This document shows, one piece after another, positions 1 through 6,086 of a stretch of DNA of 6,086 bases. The stretch's first letter is position 1. Every line of letters starts with the position of its first letter. The position numbers and the translations under genes were made by a program. This DNA is from Gammaproteobacteria bacterium (GTDB lineage Bacteria > Pseudomonadota > Gammaproteobacteria > Steroidobacterales > SZUA-146): NCBI GenBank assembly GCA_013002925.1, contig JABDLQ010000431.1, positions 1 to 6,086 on the forward strand. The letters are read 5' to 3'. The notes beneath the pieces are model-generated. The model searched no databases. It was not told where the DNA came from and was given only the letters and a program-made list of their open reading frames with translations.

Positions 1-188
1 GATTCCTCAAGGTTTCCGACAACCGGATGCGCTCTCCCTGCATTTTCACCCCAGCGCGCTATATGCGGTGCCAGCTTGTCGGGGTCTGTGCTACGGGTCA
101 GGAACCAGACGGTACCACCGCGCTCCAGCAAACGGGCAACAAGTCGGCTGCCGATAAATCCGGTCGCGCCGGTAACAAAATAATTCAT
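1..188 (-). CDS. Extended SDR-family NAD(P)-dependent oxidoreductase, N-terminal fragment (runs off left edge)
   Basis: I translated 62 residues from the ATG at 188-186; the rest of the gene lies beyond position 1. The protein opens MNYFVTGATGFIG, a beta strand followed by the glycine-rich TGxxGxxG dinucleotide-binding loop (residues 6-13) of short-chain dehydrogenases/reductases of the extended or atypical class. An alpha helix (RLVARLLERGG) and a second strand (TVWFLTR) follow, and the fragment ends near PVVGNL, where relatives usually have a VxGDL motif. This start resembles bacterial SDRs related to fatty-acyl reductases, but the substrate cannot be told from the cofactor-binding end alone. 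The start is well supported: AGAAGGA lies five bases upstream, and relatives begin at the same point. The gene follows the large secreted protein by only 12 bp, so the two are probably co-transcribed. The family call is firm; any specific activity is a guess. Confidence 0.85.
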   Translation of the reverse strand, partial: MNYFVTGATGFIGSRLVARLLERGGTVWFLTRSTDPDKLAPHIARWGENAGRAHPVVGNLEE

Positions 189-193
189 GCTCA

Positions 194-200
194 TCCTTCT
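194..200 (-). promoter_or_regulatory. Shine-Dalgarno sequence of the SDR gene
   Basis: On the minus strand, AGAAGGA occupies the 12-bp gap between the TAA of the secreted protein (203-201) and the ATG at 188, with a TGAGC spacer. It is the strongest ribosome-binding site in the window. It fixes the SDR start and suggests the SDR is initiated independently rather than only by read-through from the upstream gene. Confidence 0.7.
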
Positions 201-2867
201 TTAATTTATCAGTCCGCTTGGACCGGGCGGAACGAAAAACAGACTCTGAAAGATATTCAGGTCCGCAAAATTTACTATGCCACTACCGTCCAGATCAGTA
301 GCAAAATCGCCGGTCTGGAAAAAATCGACCTGCATCATTGCGAGGTCTGCGAAATTGACGAAATTGTCGTTGTTGAAATCCCCGTCACACAGATTGCCGA
401 ACCCGTCTTCGTCGGTGTCGAGTTGCGACTGATTGGCAACCTCGGTGCAGTTATCAATTTGATCGTCAATTCCGTCCAGATCGAGATCCAGTATCTGCGA
501 AGCCTGGGCGGTGCAGATTTGCAGACCCCAATTGTTCAGCACGCCACCGTCTGCAGCAAAATTATCGGTTACCAGCAGGTTCCAGTCCCCGGCCCCGCTT
601 GAGCCATCAAAGGCGGCCAGCGGATTGGCCGGCTGATAAACCCCGCCATCTGTCGGTGGGCAAGGAAATGCGCCGGGTGCGGCCTCGTCATCAAAATTGA
701 TGTCGAGATCGTCATCATTGTTGCACGACTGCACCATGATCTGCACGCTGGGACGCTCCGGGTGGCGGGCATGACCGTTGAGCGGACCTTCGAGCTTGAT
801 ATCAATGTCGTTTATCCAGCTATGAGTCGCCCGCAGGTCGACAACATTGACATCGACTATCACACCCTGGGCACTAACGGTCATAGAGGAGGTAACCGTG
901 CCGGTAGCGGCGGCCGGTATTGTTACCGGCACATCCGGGCTCGTAAAAGTCTGGCACTGCGAAGCGGCAGTTGTGAAGCTGGCGGCTGCCGACGTTGCCG
1001 AACCACAGGCATTGTTCGCGGTCACCCGCCAATAGTGCACGGTGCCCGGCTGCAACGCGGCCGGCGGCACAAAGCTGCGCTCCTTCGTCCCCGTTACGGA
1101 AAAGACCAGGTTCGTAAAACCAGGATCAGTTGCCACTTCCAGGTCATAAGAAAATGCGCCGTCAGTCTGGTCCCAATACAGCGTCTGAATACTGGAAACT
1201 TCAACAGCGTCAATGGCCGGCAGCAGCAACTGCGGGCTGCCCGGTAAAGCCTGGGATAACTCCAGCGAAAAATTCTGATCAAACCGCAGTTCACCCGCAG
1301 TCCCGGTCACGGTCAGCGGATACTCCCCGGACAAGGCTCCGTTGACCGATGCAGACACGATCGCATCGGCCGGTGGGGTGACAACATCAGGTGTCATTGA
1401 TAACACCACCCCGGCGGGCGCACCCGCGGCCTGCAAATTTACATCGCCGGTGAAACTACCAATGGGATCAATAGTGATGAAGCTGCTATTAATGCCATCA
1501 CCACAAACTGATAGCGTGCTATCAGTGCCTGCCAGCATGAAACCCGGCTCAAGCGCTGTTGGTCGTAACACAAACAGGCCCTGCTCAATGCCGCTGACTA
1601 TGACAGTGCCGCTCTCGAAATATGGGTACACGCTCCAGGACCCGTTAAAGCTGGCGGAATCGCTGCCGGGAAATACATCGAAAAATCCATTCTGGGACAA
1701 CACGCCGACCGCAATGTTGGACAGGTCAATAATGCGCAGACCAGCCCGATAGTTTGCCTGGAAGGAAAAATTTCCCTTCACATACTGGTTGTGATCAATG
1801 GCGGCAGCCGTTGAAAGAAAACTATTGAGCACCTGCGGCGCGTCCAGGTTACTGACATCCCAGATATAGGTTCGGGTATTGTGGCCGAAATCCAGCTCAT
1901 CCCCTTCATCATCCAGCAGCAAAAAAGTGTGATCTTCAGTCAGCCAGCCCTGATGGGCATAGCTGACGCCGCTGTATGGCACGCGTGCCAGCTGGACCAT
2001 GTTCGCCTTGTCGGTGACATCGACTATCGTCAATGTGTCTTCATTATAATTAAAACAGATCTCCTGCCCCTGGTGATCGGGATCAGGCCCGTTGTATACG
2101 ACACATTGGGCGTCATGAGTATAACCATCGGCGCTGTAACAACCGGCAAACTCAGGCACGGCCGGCCGGCTGATGTCGATCATGTGCAGCCCACCGCCAC
2201 AACCGTCGTCTATATTTCGGGAGCCTACAGCATAGGCAAAACCGGTTTGCTCATTAATCACGATGTTGTGGGCAGCACCAAATTCCGCGTAATGCGTGGT
2301 TGCCGTGAAGGTGCGCGGTGATGTCACGCTACGCAATTCCGTCAAATCAAAAACCTGCATGCCATGACTACTCGCTTCACTGACAATGTAGACATGGTTG
2401 GCAAATGTTTTCAGATCACGCCAGCTGGAATTGGTTGTGTGTGTCGGCAGCATGCCCAGGTACTCGGCATGTTCCGGCTCAGACACATCAACAAATGCGG
2501 TGCCATTGGTCTTACCAATCAGTGCGTATTCTTTTCCTGTCTGCGGGTCGGTCCAGCCCCATATGTCATTTGCTTCACTACCGCCGATTGAGCTGAGCGG
2601 TAACAGCGACATCAGGTCGACGTTATTACAGGGATAAATACCGGCCTGGCCATTTTCGCAATGTGTGATGTCTTCCGGGTCGCGGCTGGGCGCCTTGTCG
2701 GCAGATGTACGAATGCCCAGATGCGGCGATGATTTCACCAGCCGACTCATCGTGTGATAGGCCGAATCAGCATCCGGCGGCACCGGGCAAGACCCGGCGA
2801 CAGGCGTAAGCAACGCAATAACAAGCGTCAGCAAAATCTTCAGGCCTGTTTGCCCGCTATATCGCAT
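201..2867 (-). CDS. Secreted modular choice-of-anchor B family protein with P domain, TSP3 repeats and dockerin-like tail
   Basis: The protein has 888 residues. Residues 1 to about 26 form a signal peptide (basic start, hydrophobic KILLTLVIALL, then VAG-S). C27 follows, but VAGSC is a poor lipobox, so signal peptidase I cleavage is more likely than lipidation. Residues about 70-435 match the choice-of-anchor B domain with LVIVD-like propeller repeats: GGSEANDIWGW, NGTAFVDVS, GYTHDAQCVV, HNTRTYIWDVS, DHNQYV, ANYRAGLRIIDLS and SGIEQGLFVLRP. About 440-540 looks Ig-like and 545-633 fibronectin type III-like. About 638-785 is a proprotein-convertase P domain, recognisable by WINDIDIKLEGP and GDWNLLVTDN..DGGVLNNWGL. 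About 793-828 is a thrombospondin type 3 calcium repeat. Two EF/dockerin-like loops follow (D830-D841 and D858-D869, each with VNFADL), and the protein ends in FFVPPGPSGLIN. It is presumably exported to the cell surface or outside. No catalytic domain is visible, so its role is unknown; adhesion, binding or a structural role is inference. It likely heads a unit with the SDR gene. Confidence 0.9.
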   Translation of the reverse strand: MRYSGQTGLKILLTLVIALLTPVAGSCPVPPDADSAYHTMSRLVKSSPHLGIRTSADKAPSRDPEDITHCENGQAGIYPCNNVDLMSLLPLSSIGGSEANDIWGWTDPQTGKEYALIGKTNGTAFVDVSEPEHAEYLGMLPTHTTNSSWRDLKTFANHVYIVSEASSHGMQVFDLTELRSVTSPRTFTATTHYAEFGAAHNIVINEQTGFAYAVGSRNIDDGCGGGLHMIDISRPAVPEFAGCYSADGYTHDAQCVVYNGPDPDHQGQEICFNYNEDTLTIVDVTDKANMVQLARVPYSGVSYAHQGWLTEDHTFLLLDDEGDELDFGHNTRTYIWDVSNLDAPQVLNSFLSTAAAIDHNQYVKGNFSFQANYRAGLRIIDLSNIAVGVLSQNGFFDVFPGSDSASFNGSWSVYPYFESGTVIVSGIEQGLFVLRPTALEPGFMLAGTDSTLSVCGDGINSSFITIDPIGSFTGDVNLQAAGAPAGVVLSMTPDVVTPPADAIVSASVNGALSGEYPLTVTGTAGELRFDQNFSLELSQALPGSPQLLLPAIDAVEVSSIQTLYWDQTDGAFSYDLEVATDPGFTNLVFSVTGTKERSFVPPAALQPGTVHYWRVTANNACGSATSAAASFTTAASQCQTFTSPDVPVTIPAAATGTVTSSMTVSAQGVIVDVNVVDLRATHSWINDIDIKLEGPLNGHARHPERPSVQIMVQSCNNDDDLDINFDDEAAPGAFPCPPTDGGVYQPANPLAAFDGSSGAGDWNLLVTDNFAADGGVLNNWGLQICTAQASQILDLDLDGIDDQIDNCTEVANQSQLDTDEDGFGNLCDGDFNNDNFVNFADLAMMQVDFFQTGDFATDLDGSGIVNFADLNIFQSLFFVPPGPSGLIN

Positions 2868-2870
2868 AAA

Positions 2871-2876
2871 TCCCCC
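2871..2876 (-). promoter_or_regulatory. Probable G-rich ribosome-binding site of the secreted-protein gene
   Basis: The minus strand reads CTTGGGGGATTTATG before the start codon at 2867. GGGGGA is a purine-rich but imperfect Shine-Dalgarno with a spacer of only three bases. The start is chosen mainly because it gives a complete signal peptide (MRYSGQTGLKILLTLVIALL); no other upstream in-frame start looks better. Confidence 0.4.
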
Positions 2877-2896
2877 AAGAGAGCTATCCGGTTAAT

Positions 2897-2911
2897 TTGT
2901 GCTATGCACAA
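2897..2911. promoter_or_regulatory. Perfect 15-bp palindrome, candidate operator
   Basis: TTGTGC-TAT-GCACAA is an exact inverted repeat with six-base arms around a three-base centre. It ends 29 bases before the start codon of the secreted-protein gene, where a dimeric regulator could block or assist RNA polymerase. It is unlike the CRP consensus (TGTGA-N6-TCACA) in spacing and unlike the LexA box. The regulator is unknown, and a single copy in one window cannot prove function. Confidence 0.4.
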
Positions 2912-3000
2912 TATTCTCAGCCCGGTTTTGCGCTTAGTTTAAGGACTGCCGGCCGCATTTGCCATTTACACCAACGGTTCAGCCTGAGCCCCAGGACAAG

Positions 3001-3022
3001 AGCGCTCCGCACATGAAGCGCT
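3001..3022 (-). terminator. Weak hairpin just after alaX, possible but poor terminator
   Basis: AGCGCT occurs at 3001-3006 and 3017-3022. Because it is self-complementary, the two copies can pair as a six-base stem with a ten-base loop, starting three bases after the alaX stop codon. The transcript continues CUUGUCC rather than with a U tract, so it does not meet the usual form of an intrinsic terminator. Read-through into the downstream unit cannot be excluded. Confidence 0.2.
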
Positions 3023-3024
3023 AA

Positions 3025-3729
3025 TTACTGGCCAAACAGAATATTGACGCGGCGATTGCGGGCGCCCTTTTTTTCTACCTTACCCAATAGCAAAGGGCCG
3101 ATTTCGCCCGTCTGCGCGACGTGAGTGCCACCACAAGGTTGGAGGTCGATATCTGAAATTTTGAGCAACCGGACCTGGCCGGCCCCGACCGGCGGTTTAA
3201 CGGACATGGTGCGAATCAGTTCCGGCTGGGCTGCCAGCTCCTGCTCGGTGATCCATTGCGTTTGCACATCATGATTGGCTGTTACCAGGCGATTAAGTTC
3301 GACGCTGACTTTATCCTTATCTACAGGATCAGTCATATCGAAGTCGAGCCGGCTCTTTTGCGCAGTTATTGCGCCGCCGGTTACCCCGTAGGGCAACACG
3401 ACACCAAGCAAATGTAATGCAGTATGCATTTTCATATGTGCATAGCGGCGCTCCCAATCGATGACCGCCTCAACGCTTGTACCCGGCTCGAGTGTACCGG
3501 CGAACTGATCAAGTTGATGGACGATGCTGCCGTCATTACCTTTAACTGTATCGAGTACCTTTAAGACTTTGCCGGAAGATAAATGTATTTCGCCAGTATC
3601 ACCCGGCTGACCACCGCCGCGCGGATAAAAAACAGTTTGATCCAGCAGCAGTGACTGTTCCTGCATACTGAGCACTGTGGCGCTACAGGACCGCAGGTAA
3701 GCATCCTCACTAAAAAGGGATACGGTCAT
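3025..3729 (-). CDS. alaX: Alanyl-tRNA editing protein AlaX (free-standing trans-editing domain)
   Basis: The 234-residue protein is homologous to the editing domain of alanyl-tRNA synthetase. It hydrolyses wrongly charged tRNA-Ala in the cytoplasm (Ser-tRNA-Ala is the usual substrate of this larger AlaX class). The N-terminal beta-barrel part carries the glycine-rich motif FYPRGGGQPGD (residues 34-44). The zinc site is complete: H102 and H106 in HTALH, and C199 and H203 in PCGGTH. The length fits the medium AlaX form, which has the N-terminal domain, rather than the short form of about 150-160 residues; there is no synthetase catalytic core. The ATG at 3729 overlaps the stop of the beta-CASP gene in ATGA, with only a weak TGGA upstream, so translation is probably coupled to that gene. 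I see no sign of damage. The family call is very secure; serine versus glycine preference is inferred from class. Confidence 0.93.
   Translation of the reverse strand: MTVSLFSEDAYLRSCSATVLSMQEQSLLLDQTVFYPRGGGQPGDTGEIHLSSGKVLKVLDTVKGNDGSIVHQLDQFAGTLEPGTSVEAVIDWERRYAHMKMHTALHLLGVVLPYGVTGGAITAQKSRLDFDMTDPVDKDKVSVELNRLVTANHDVQTQWITEQELAAQPELIRTMSVKPPVGAGQVRLLKISDIDLQPCGGTHVAQTGEIGPLLLGKVEKKGARNRRVNILFGQ
3726..3729 (-). other. ATGA start/stop overlap coupling the beta-CASP nuclease gene and alaX
   Basis: The minus strand reads CTG GAC TTA TGA at the end of the nuclease gene, and the ATG of alaX starts inside it, one base before the TGA. The four-base overlap places both genes on one transcript and is a classic arrangement for termination-reinitiation. 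The alaX start lacks a strong Shine-Dalgarno sequence of its own, which fits coupling. Confidence 0.85.
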
Positions 3730-5120
3730 AAGTCCAGAGTAAATGTCTGATCAAGTTTGGGCGTGTGGGTGCGACAACCCAGCTCTTTTTGCAGCAGCTT
3801 TGCAAATGCATTCTGGGAGTCTTCTTCGCCATGGGTTACGAACACAGTATCGGGAGCCTTCGGACCAGAGCGTACCCAGCGCAATAACTCATCCCGATCT
3901 GCGTGCGCCGACAATCCACCAAGAGGTATGAATTCCGCCCGTACCGGAACATGCTGGCCATGAATTTTCACGGTATCACCACCTTCGAGCATTTTCCGGC
4001 CCCGCGTACCTGCGGCCTGGTATCCAACCAGCATTACCAGGTTTTTTGGATCCGGCAGCAGCCGCTTTAGATGGTGTAACACGCGGCCTGCGGTCAGCAT
4101 GCCACTGGCGGAAATCACGATTCTCGGCCCTGGCATTTTATTTAATGCTTTAGACTCTTTAACCGTTCTCGAAAAGTGCACATTGGAAGGAAACAGGCGA
4201 CTGCGCCCGTCATCGGTCAACGCCGAATCCAGCGAAGAATCTGCAATATGGTCGCTGTAAAGCTCCGTCGCATTGACGGCCATCGGGCTGTCGATATGGA
4301 TAGGAACATCCGGCAACTTGCCGGCGTTAATCAATTGTCGCAGCGACAGGGTAACGAGCTGGGTTCGCCCAACCGCGAATGCCGGTATCAATGCAGTACC
4401 ACCACGACGGATACAGCGTATCAATGCCTCGCGTATCTGCTCCTCAACCGGTGCATGGTTGTGATTGCGATCGCCGTAGGTCGATTCAACAACAAGGTAA
4501 TCACACGCTGGCAGTGGATCCGGATTGGAATGCAGTGGCACATCGTAACGGCCGACATCTCCGCTGAACACAATGCGCAAGGGATCACCATCGCGCTTGA
4601 TTTGCACCTCGATCATCGCAGAGCCGAGTATGTGCCCCATATTGAGAAACCGCACGCGAGTATCTGTGCCTGCATCAAACCATTCACCGAAATTGACCGG
4701 CTGCATTAATTTATGCGCGTACTCCGAGTCCTCAGCGGTATATAAAGGCAATGCAGGCCTGTGCTTGCTGTATTTTTTCTTGTTAGCGTACCTGGCGTCT
4801 TCCTCCTGAATTTTCGCTGCATCCATCAACAAAAGTTTCGCCAGGTCACGGGATGCAGGAGTGGTGTAAACCGGACTGGAAAATCCCAGCCGAACCAGCC
4901 GTGGCAGATACCCGCCATGATCGATATGGGCATGAGTCAGCAGCAAAGCGTCGATACTGCCGATATCAAACGGGGGTTCACGCCAGTTCAGCAGGCGTAG
5001 TTTCTTCAGACCCTGAAACAGGCCCGCGTCGATCAGCAACCGGGTTTTGCCGGTATCCAGCAAATACTTTGAACCGGTAACTGTTCCGGCACCACCATAA
5101 AATGACAGAGTTGGTTTCAT
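3726..5120 (-). CDS. MBL-fold / beta-CASP RNA-processing exoribonuclease-type hydrolase (CPSF-73-like)
   Basis: This complete 464-residue protein belongs to the metallo-beta-lactamase superfamily, beta-CASP branch, whose members cut RNA with a two-zinc centre in the cytoplasm. Its start (MKPTLSFYGGAGTVTGSKYLL) is typical of the family. The metal motifs are all present: H63-A-H65-I-D67-H68, H163 in NMGHILGSA, and D188 in FSGDVG. The beta-CASP motifs are also intact: motif A E212 in VVESTYGDR, motif B H406 in LSAHAD and motif C H430 in VTHGEE. Conserved stretches IPAFAVGRTQ, SASGMLTAGR and VGYQAAGTRGR lie between them. There is no KH or S1 domain, and the length is normal for bacterial free-standing members. 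An AGGT lies close to the ATG at 5120. It follows the saccharopine dehydrogenase-like gene by 41 bp and overlaps alaX. An active nuclease is strongly suggested; the RNA target and endo- versus exonuclease mode are unknown. Confidence 0.92.
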   Translation of the reverse strand: MKPTLSFYGGAGTVTGSKYLLDTGKTRLLIDAGLFQGLKKLRLLNWREPPFDIGSIDALLLTHAHIDHGGYLPRLVRLGFSSPVYTTPASRDLAKLLLMDAAKIQEEDARYANKKKYSKHRPALPLYTAEDSEYAHKLMQPVNFGEWFDAGTDTRVRFLNMGHILGSAMIEVQIKRDGDPLRIVFSGDVGRYDVPLHSNPDPLPACDYLVVESTYGDRNHNHAPVEEQIREALIRCIRRGGTALIPAFAVGRTQLVTLSLRQLINAGKLPDVPIHIDSPMAVNATELYSDHIADSSLDSALTDDGRSRLFPSNVHFSRTVKESKALNKMPGPRIVISASGMLTAGRVLHHLKRLLPDPKNLVMLVGYQAAGTRGRKMLEGGDTVKIHGQHVPVRAEFIPLGGLSAHADRDELLRWVRSGPKAPDTVFVTHGEEDSQNAFAKLLQKELGCRTHTPKLDQTFTLDL

Positions 5121-5161
5121 GTACCTACGCCTGTTGTGAATTAAAACTTGCCCGAAAAGCG
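5121..5161 (-). other. Short spacer between the saccharopine dehydrogenase-like and beta-CASP genes
   Basis: The 41-bp gap contains an AT-rich GTTTTAATTC stretch and the AGGT ribosome-binding site of the nuclease gene. I see no terminator hairpin and no clear promoter, so the upstream gene and the nuclease are probably on one transcript. Confidence 0.5.
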
Positions 5162-5171
5162 TTAAAGCGTT
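5156..5171. repeat. Tandem duplication of the 8-mer AAAGCGTT across a stop codon
   Basis: AAAGCGTT occurs at 5156-5163 and again directly at 5164-5171. On the minus strand this is AACGCTTT twice, and the junction contains the TAA that ends the saccharopine dehydrogenase-like protein. It may be chance or a slippage product; the protein still ends at about the length expected for its family. Confidence 0.5.
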
Positions 5172-6086
5172 TGATGACTGTATTGAACGCCACGTTCAGC
5201 GAGCAGACCAAGAATTTTCTGCAGGCAGTCTCCGCACGCTCCTACTTTTTCCGGCGGCGAAATGCCTGGCTTGGTATAACTGCCATCGAGTACCAAACGG
5301 GCCGCGGCTGTTGCGGTAAAACCAGTGGTTCGCGCCATCGAGCTCAAACCGGTCGCGGCATCATCCTCGTCGTATAAGTGATACTTATGGCACACAGGCC
5401 GGCCATTCTCTATTCCGCTGACTTCGATCGCCATGACAGTAAAAGCAGTCTCGCCGGGACCCGCCTGCCACAGTGGAAACAGCAATGCCGCAGTGACATC
5501 GCGCGGCCGGATTCTTGTGCCTTTAACCTCGATTTCACTGTCATCAAAAAACCCGCTTTCGCGGAACACCCGCATTAGTTCGATGTGGCCGGGATACCGC
5601 AGGGTCCGCTCACGCATGTTTGGAATCTCGGTAGTGTCGAGCAGTGTTCTCAGCCCGTCCGTATTGAACGCTTCGAGCTGTCCGACCGGCTCGATGTCGA
5701 TCAGCTCCGGGTCCGACAAGGCGGGGCGAACCAGGATTTTTCCATCCTGGCGCAGGCGTGCCGGTCGCACGTACTCTTCGATGACATCAATTGGTGAAAA
5801 CGGCGCCTTATATTCATATGGCCAGTCGCGCTGTAAAGGCAAGCCGCCAACCATGCAGTCGAAATTCTCGACCTGCATATTTGCGTTGTGGAAACCCGCC
5901 ACCAGATTACTCATACCGGGCGCGACACCACAATCAGTGATCGCGATGACGTTTTTTTCTCTTGCCAGCGCATCCAGCTCGAGCGGGTCGTGATTGAAAA
6001 AGGAAATATCGACGACGTTTCGTCCGGCTGCAACAATCGATTTCAAGGTCTCAAAGCCCATAAATCCGGGCACCGCACACATGACC
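5162..6086 (-). CDS. Saccharopine dehydrogenase-like NAD(P) oxidoreductase, C-terminal part (N-terminus beyond right edge)
   Basis: The frame is open to the right edge and gives 307 residues. The Met encoded at 6082 is not the true start, because the codon before it (Val, 6085-6083) is in frame and homologues continue upstream, so the N-terminal Rossmann GxGxxG loop, some 80 residues, is missing. What remains matches the LYS9-like family: AVPGFMGFETL, NVVDISFF, DCGVAPGMSNL, the catalytic/dimer domain with VGGLP and the YEYKAPFSP region, PGHIELM, and the C-terminal SSMARTTGFTATAAARL. Family members oxidise saccharopine to aminoadipate semialdehyde plus glutamate, or, as lysine 6-dehydrogenase, deaminate lysine directly; the sequence here does not decide between them. 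A role in lysine breakdown is therefore an inference. It is the first visible gene of the set with the nuclease and alaX, though neither shares an obvious pathway with it. Confidence 0.88.
   Translation of the reverse strand, partial: VMCAVPGFMGFETLKSIVAAGRNVVDISFFNHDPLELDALAREKNVIAITDCGVAPGMSNLVAGFHNANMQVENFDCMVGGLPLQRDWPYEYKAPFSPIDVIEEYVRPARLRQDGKILVRPALSDPELIDIEPVGQLEAFNTDGLRTLLDTTEIPNMRERTLRYPGHIELMRVFRESGFFDDSEIEVKGTRIRPRDVTAALLFPLWQAGPGETAFTVMAIEVSGIENGRPVCHKYHLYDEDDAATGLSSMARTTGFTATAAARLVLDGSYTKPGISPPEKVGACGDCLQKILGLLAERGVQYSHQTL

Larger units (their letters stand above)
2868..3024 (-). other. Intergenic spacer between alaX and the secreted-protein gene; probable promoter region
   Basis: This 157-bp gap is the longest non-coding stretch in the window. 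Reading on the minus strand, it begins just after the alaX stop with a weak hairpin, passes through GC-rich sequence, then an AT-richer part around 2890-2940 with the palindrome described separately. A promoter for the secreted-protein gene is expected here, but I cannot pick a convincing -35/-10 pair. No RNA gene or open reading frame of note is visible. Confidence 0.45.

Noticed and set aside
27..602. A 191-codon plus-strand open frame across the start of the SDR gene and the end of the secreted-protein gene
   Set aside because: It is antisense to two well-supported genes, shows no recognisable domain, and its composition mirrors the Asp/Asn-rich calcium repeats on the other strand.
2787..2793. 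Lipoprotein signal at VAGSC in the secreted protein
   Set aside because: The -3 residue is Ala and the -1 residue is Ser, a poor lipobox. Ordinary signal peptidase cleavage near VAG-S is more likely, though lipidation is not excluded.
2960..2995. Short inverted repeats GGTTCAG/CTGAGCC and CCTG/CAGG as a terminator
   Set aside because: The stems are short or leave a one-base loop, and no U tract follows on the minus-strand transcript.
3980..4030. Apparent loss of the beta-CASP motif B histidine at VGYQAAGTRGRK
   Set aside because: That stretch is a conserved family segment but not motif B. Aligning with human CPSF-73 (SAH as motif B and VHGE as motif C) places the histidines at H406 and H430 here, and both are present.
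4176..4709. A 177-codon plus-strand open frame inside the beta-CASP gene
   Set aside because: It lies fully antisense to a gene with all its catalytic motifs intact and has no family resemblance, so it is a shadow frame.
5433..5993. A 186-codon plus-strand open frame rich in Ser and Arg
   Set aside because: It is antisense to the conserved saccharopine dehydrogenase-like gene and low in complexity, with no support of its own.
6080..6082. ATG at 6082 as the true start of the dehydrogenase
   Set aside because: The frame stays open to the window edge, and the residues around it (V-M-C-AVPGFMGF) align to the interior of the family, so the gene is truncated by the window.

Overview
This window of about 6.1 kb has every recognisable gene on the minus strand, so transcription runs from high to low coordinates. 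The gene types, moderate GC content and dense packing fit a bacterial chromosome. A Gram-negative, probably marine gammaproteobacterium is my best guess. That rests mainly on the secreted protein, whose combination of a choice-of-anchor B domain, a P domain and a dockerin-like tail ending in PPGPSG resembles proteins I associate with that group. The taxonomic call is an inference. I see no rRNA, tRNA, insertion sequence, CRISPR array or phage gene.

In transcription order, the right part holds a compact set of three genes. First comes the C-terminal three quarters of a saccharopine dehydrogenase-like oxidoreductase, whose N-terminus is beyond the right edge. After 41 bp comes a complete MBL-fold/beta-CASP ribonuclease of the CPSF-73 type with all catalytic motifs intact. 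Its stop codon overlaps the start of a complete AlaX-type alanyl-tRNA editing protein by four bases (ATGA). The last two are very likely co-translated and both act on RNA: one cuts it, the other clears mischarged tRNA-Ala.

A 157-bp spacer (2868-3024) separates this set from a second unit. It has no convincing intrinsic terminator, but it carries a perfect 15-bp palindrome 29 bases upstream of the next start codon, a candidate operator. The second unit begins with an 888-residue secreted modular protein: signal peptide, choice-of-anchor B beta-propeller-like domain, Ig/FnIII-like region, proprotein-convertase P domain, thrombospondin type 3 calcium repeats, a pair of dockerin-like EF loops and a PPGPSG tail. 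Only 12 bases after its stop, and preceded by a good Shine-Dalgarno sequence, starts an extended SDR-type oxidoreductase that runs off the left edge.

Most of this is ordinary housekeeping or accessory metabolism. The part most worth a second look is the C-terminus of the large secreted protein, which may be an uncharacterised sorting or docking signal. Next in interest are the beta-CASP/AlaX overlap and the palindrome. I found no evidence for a wholly new multi-gene system here.
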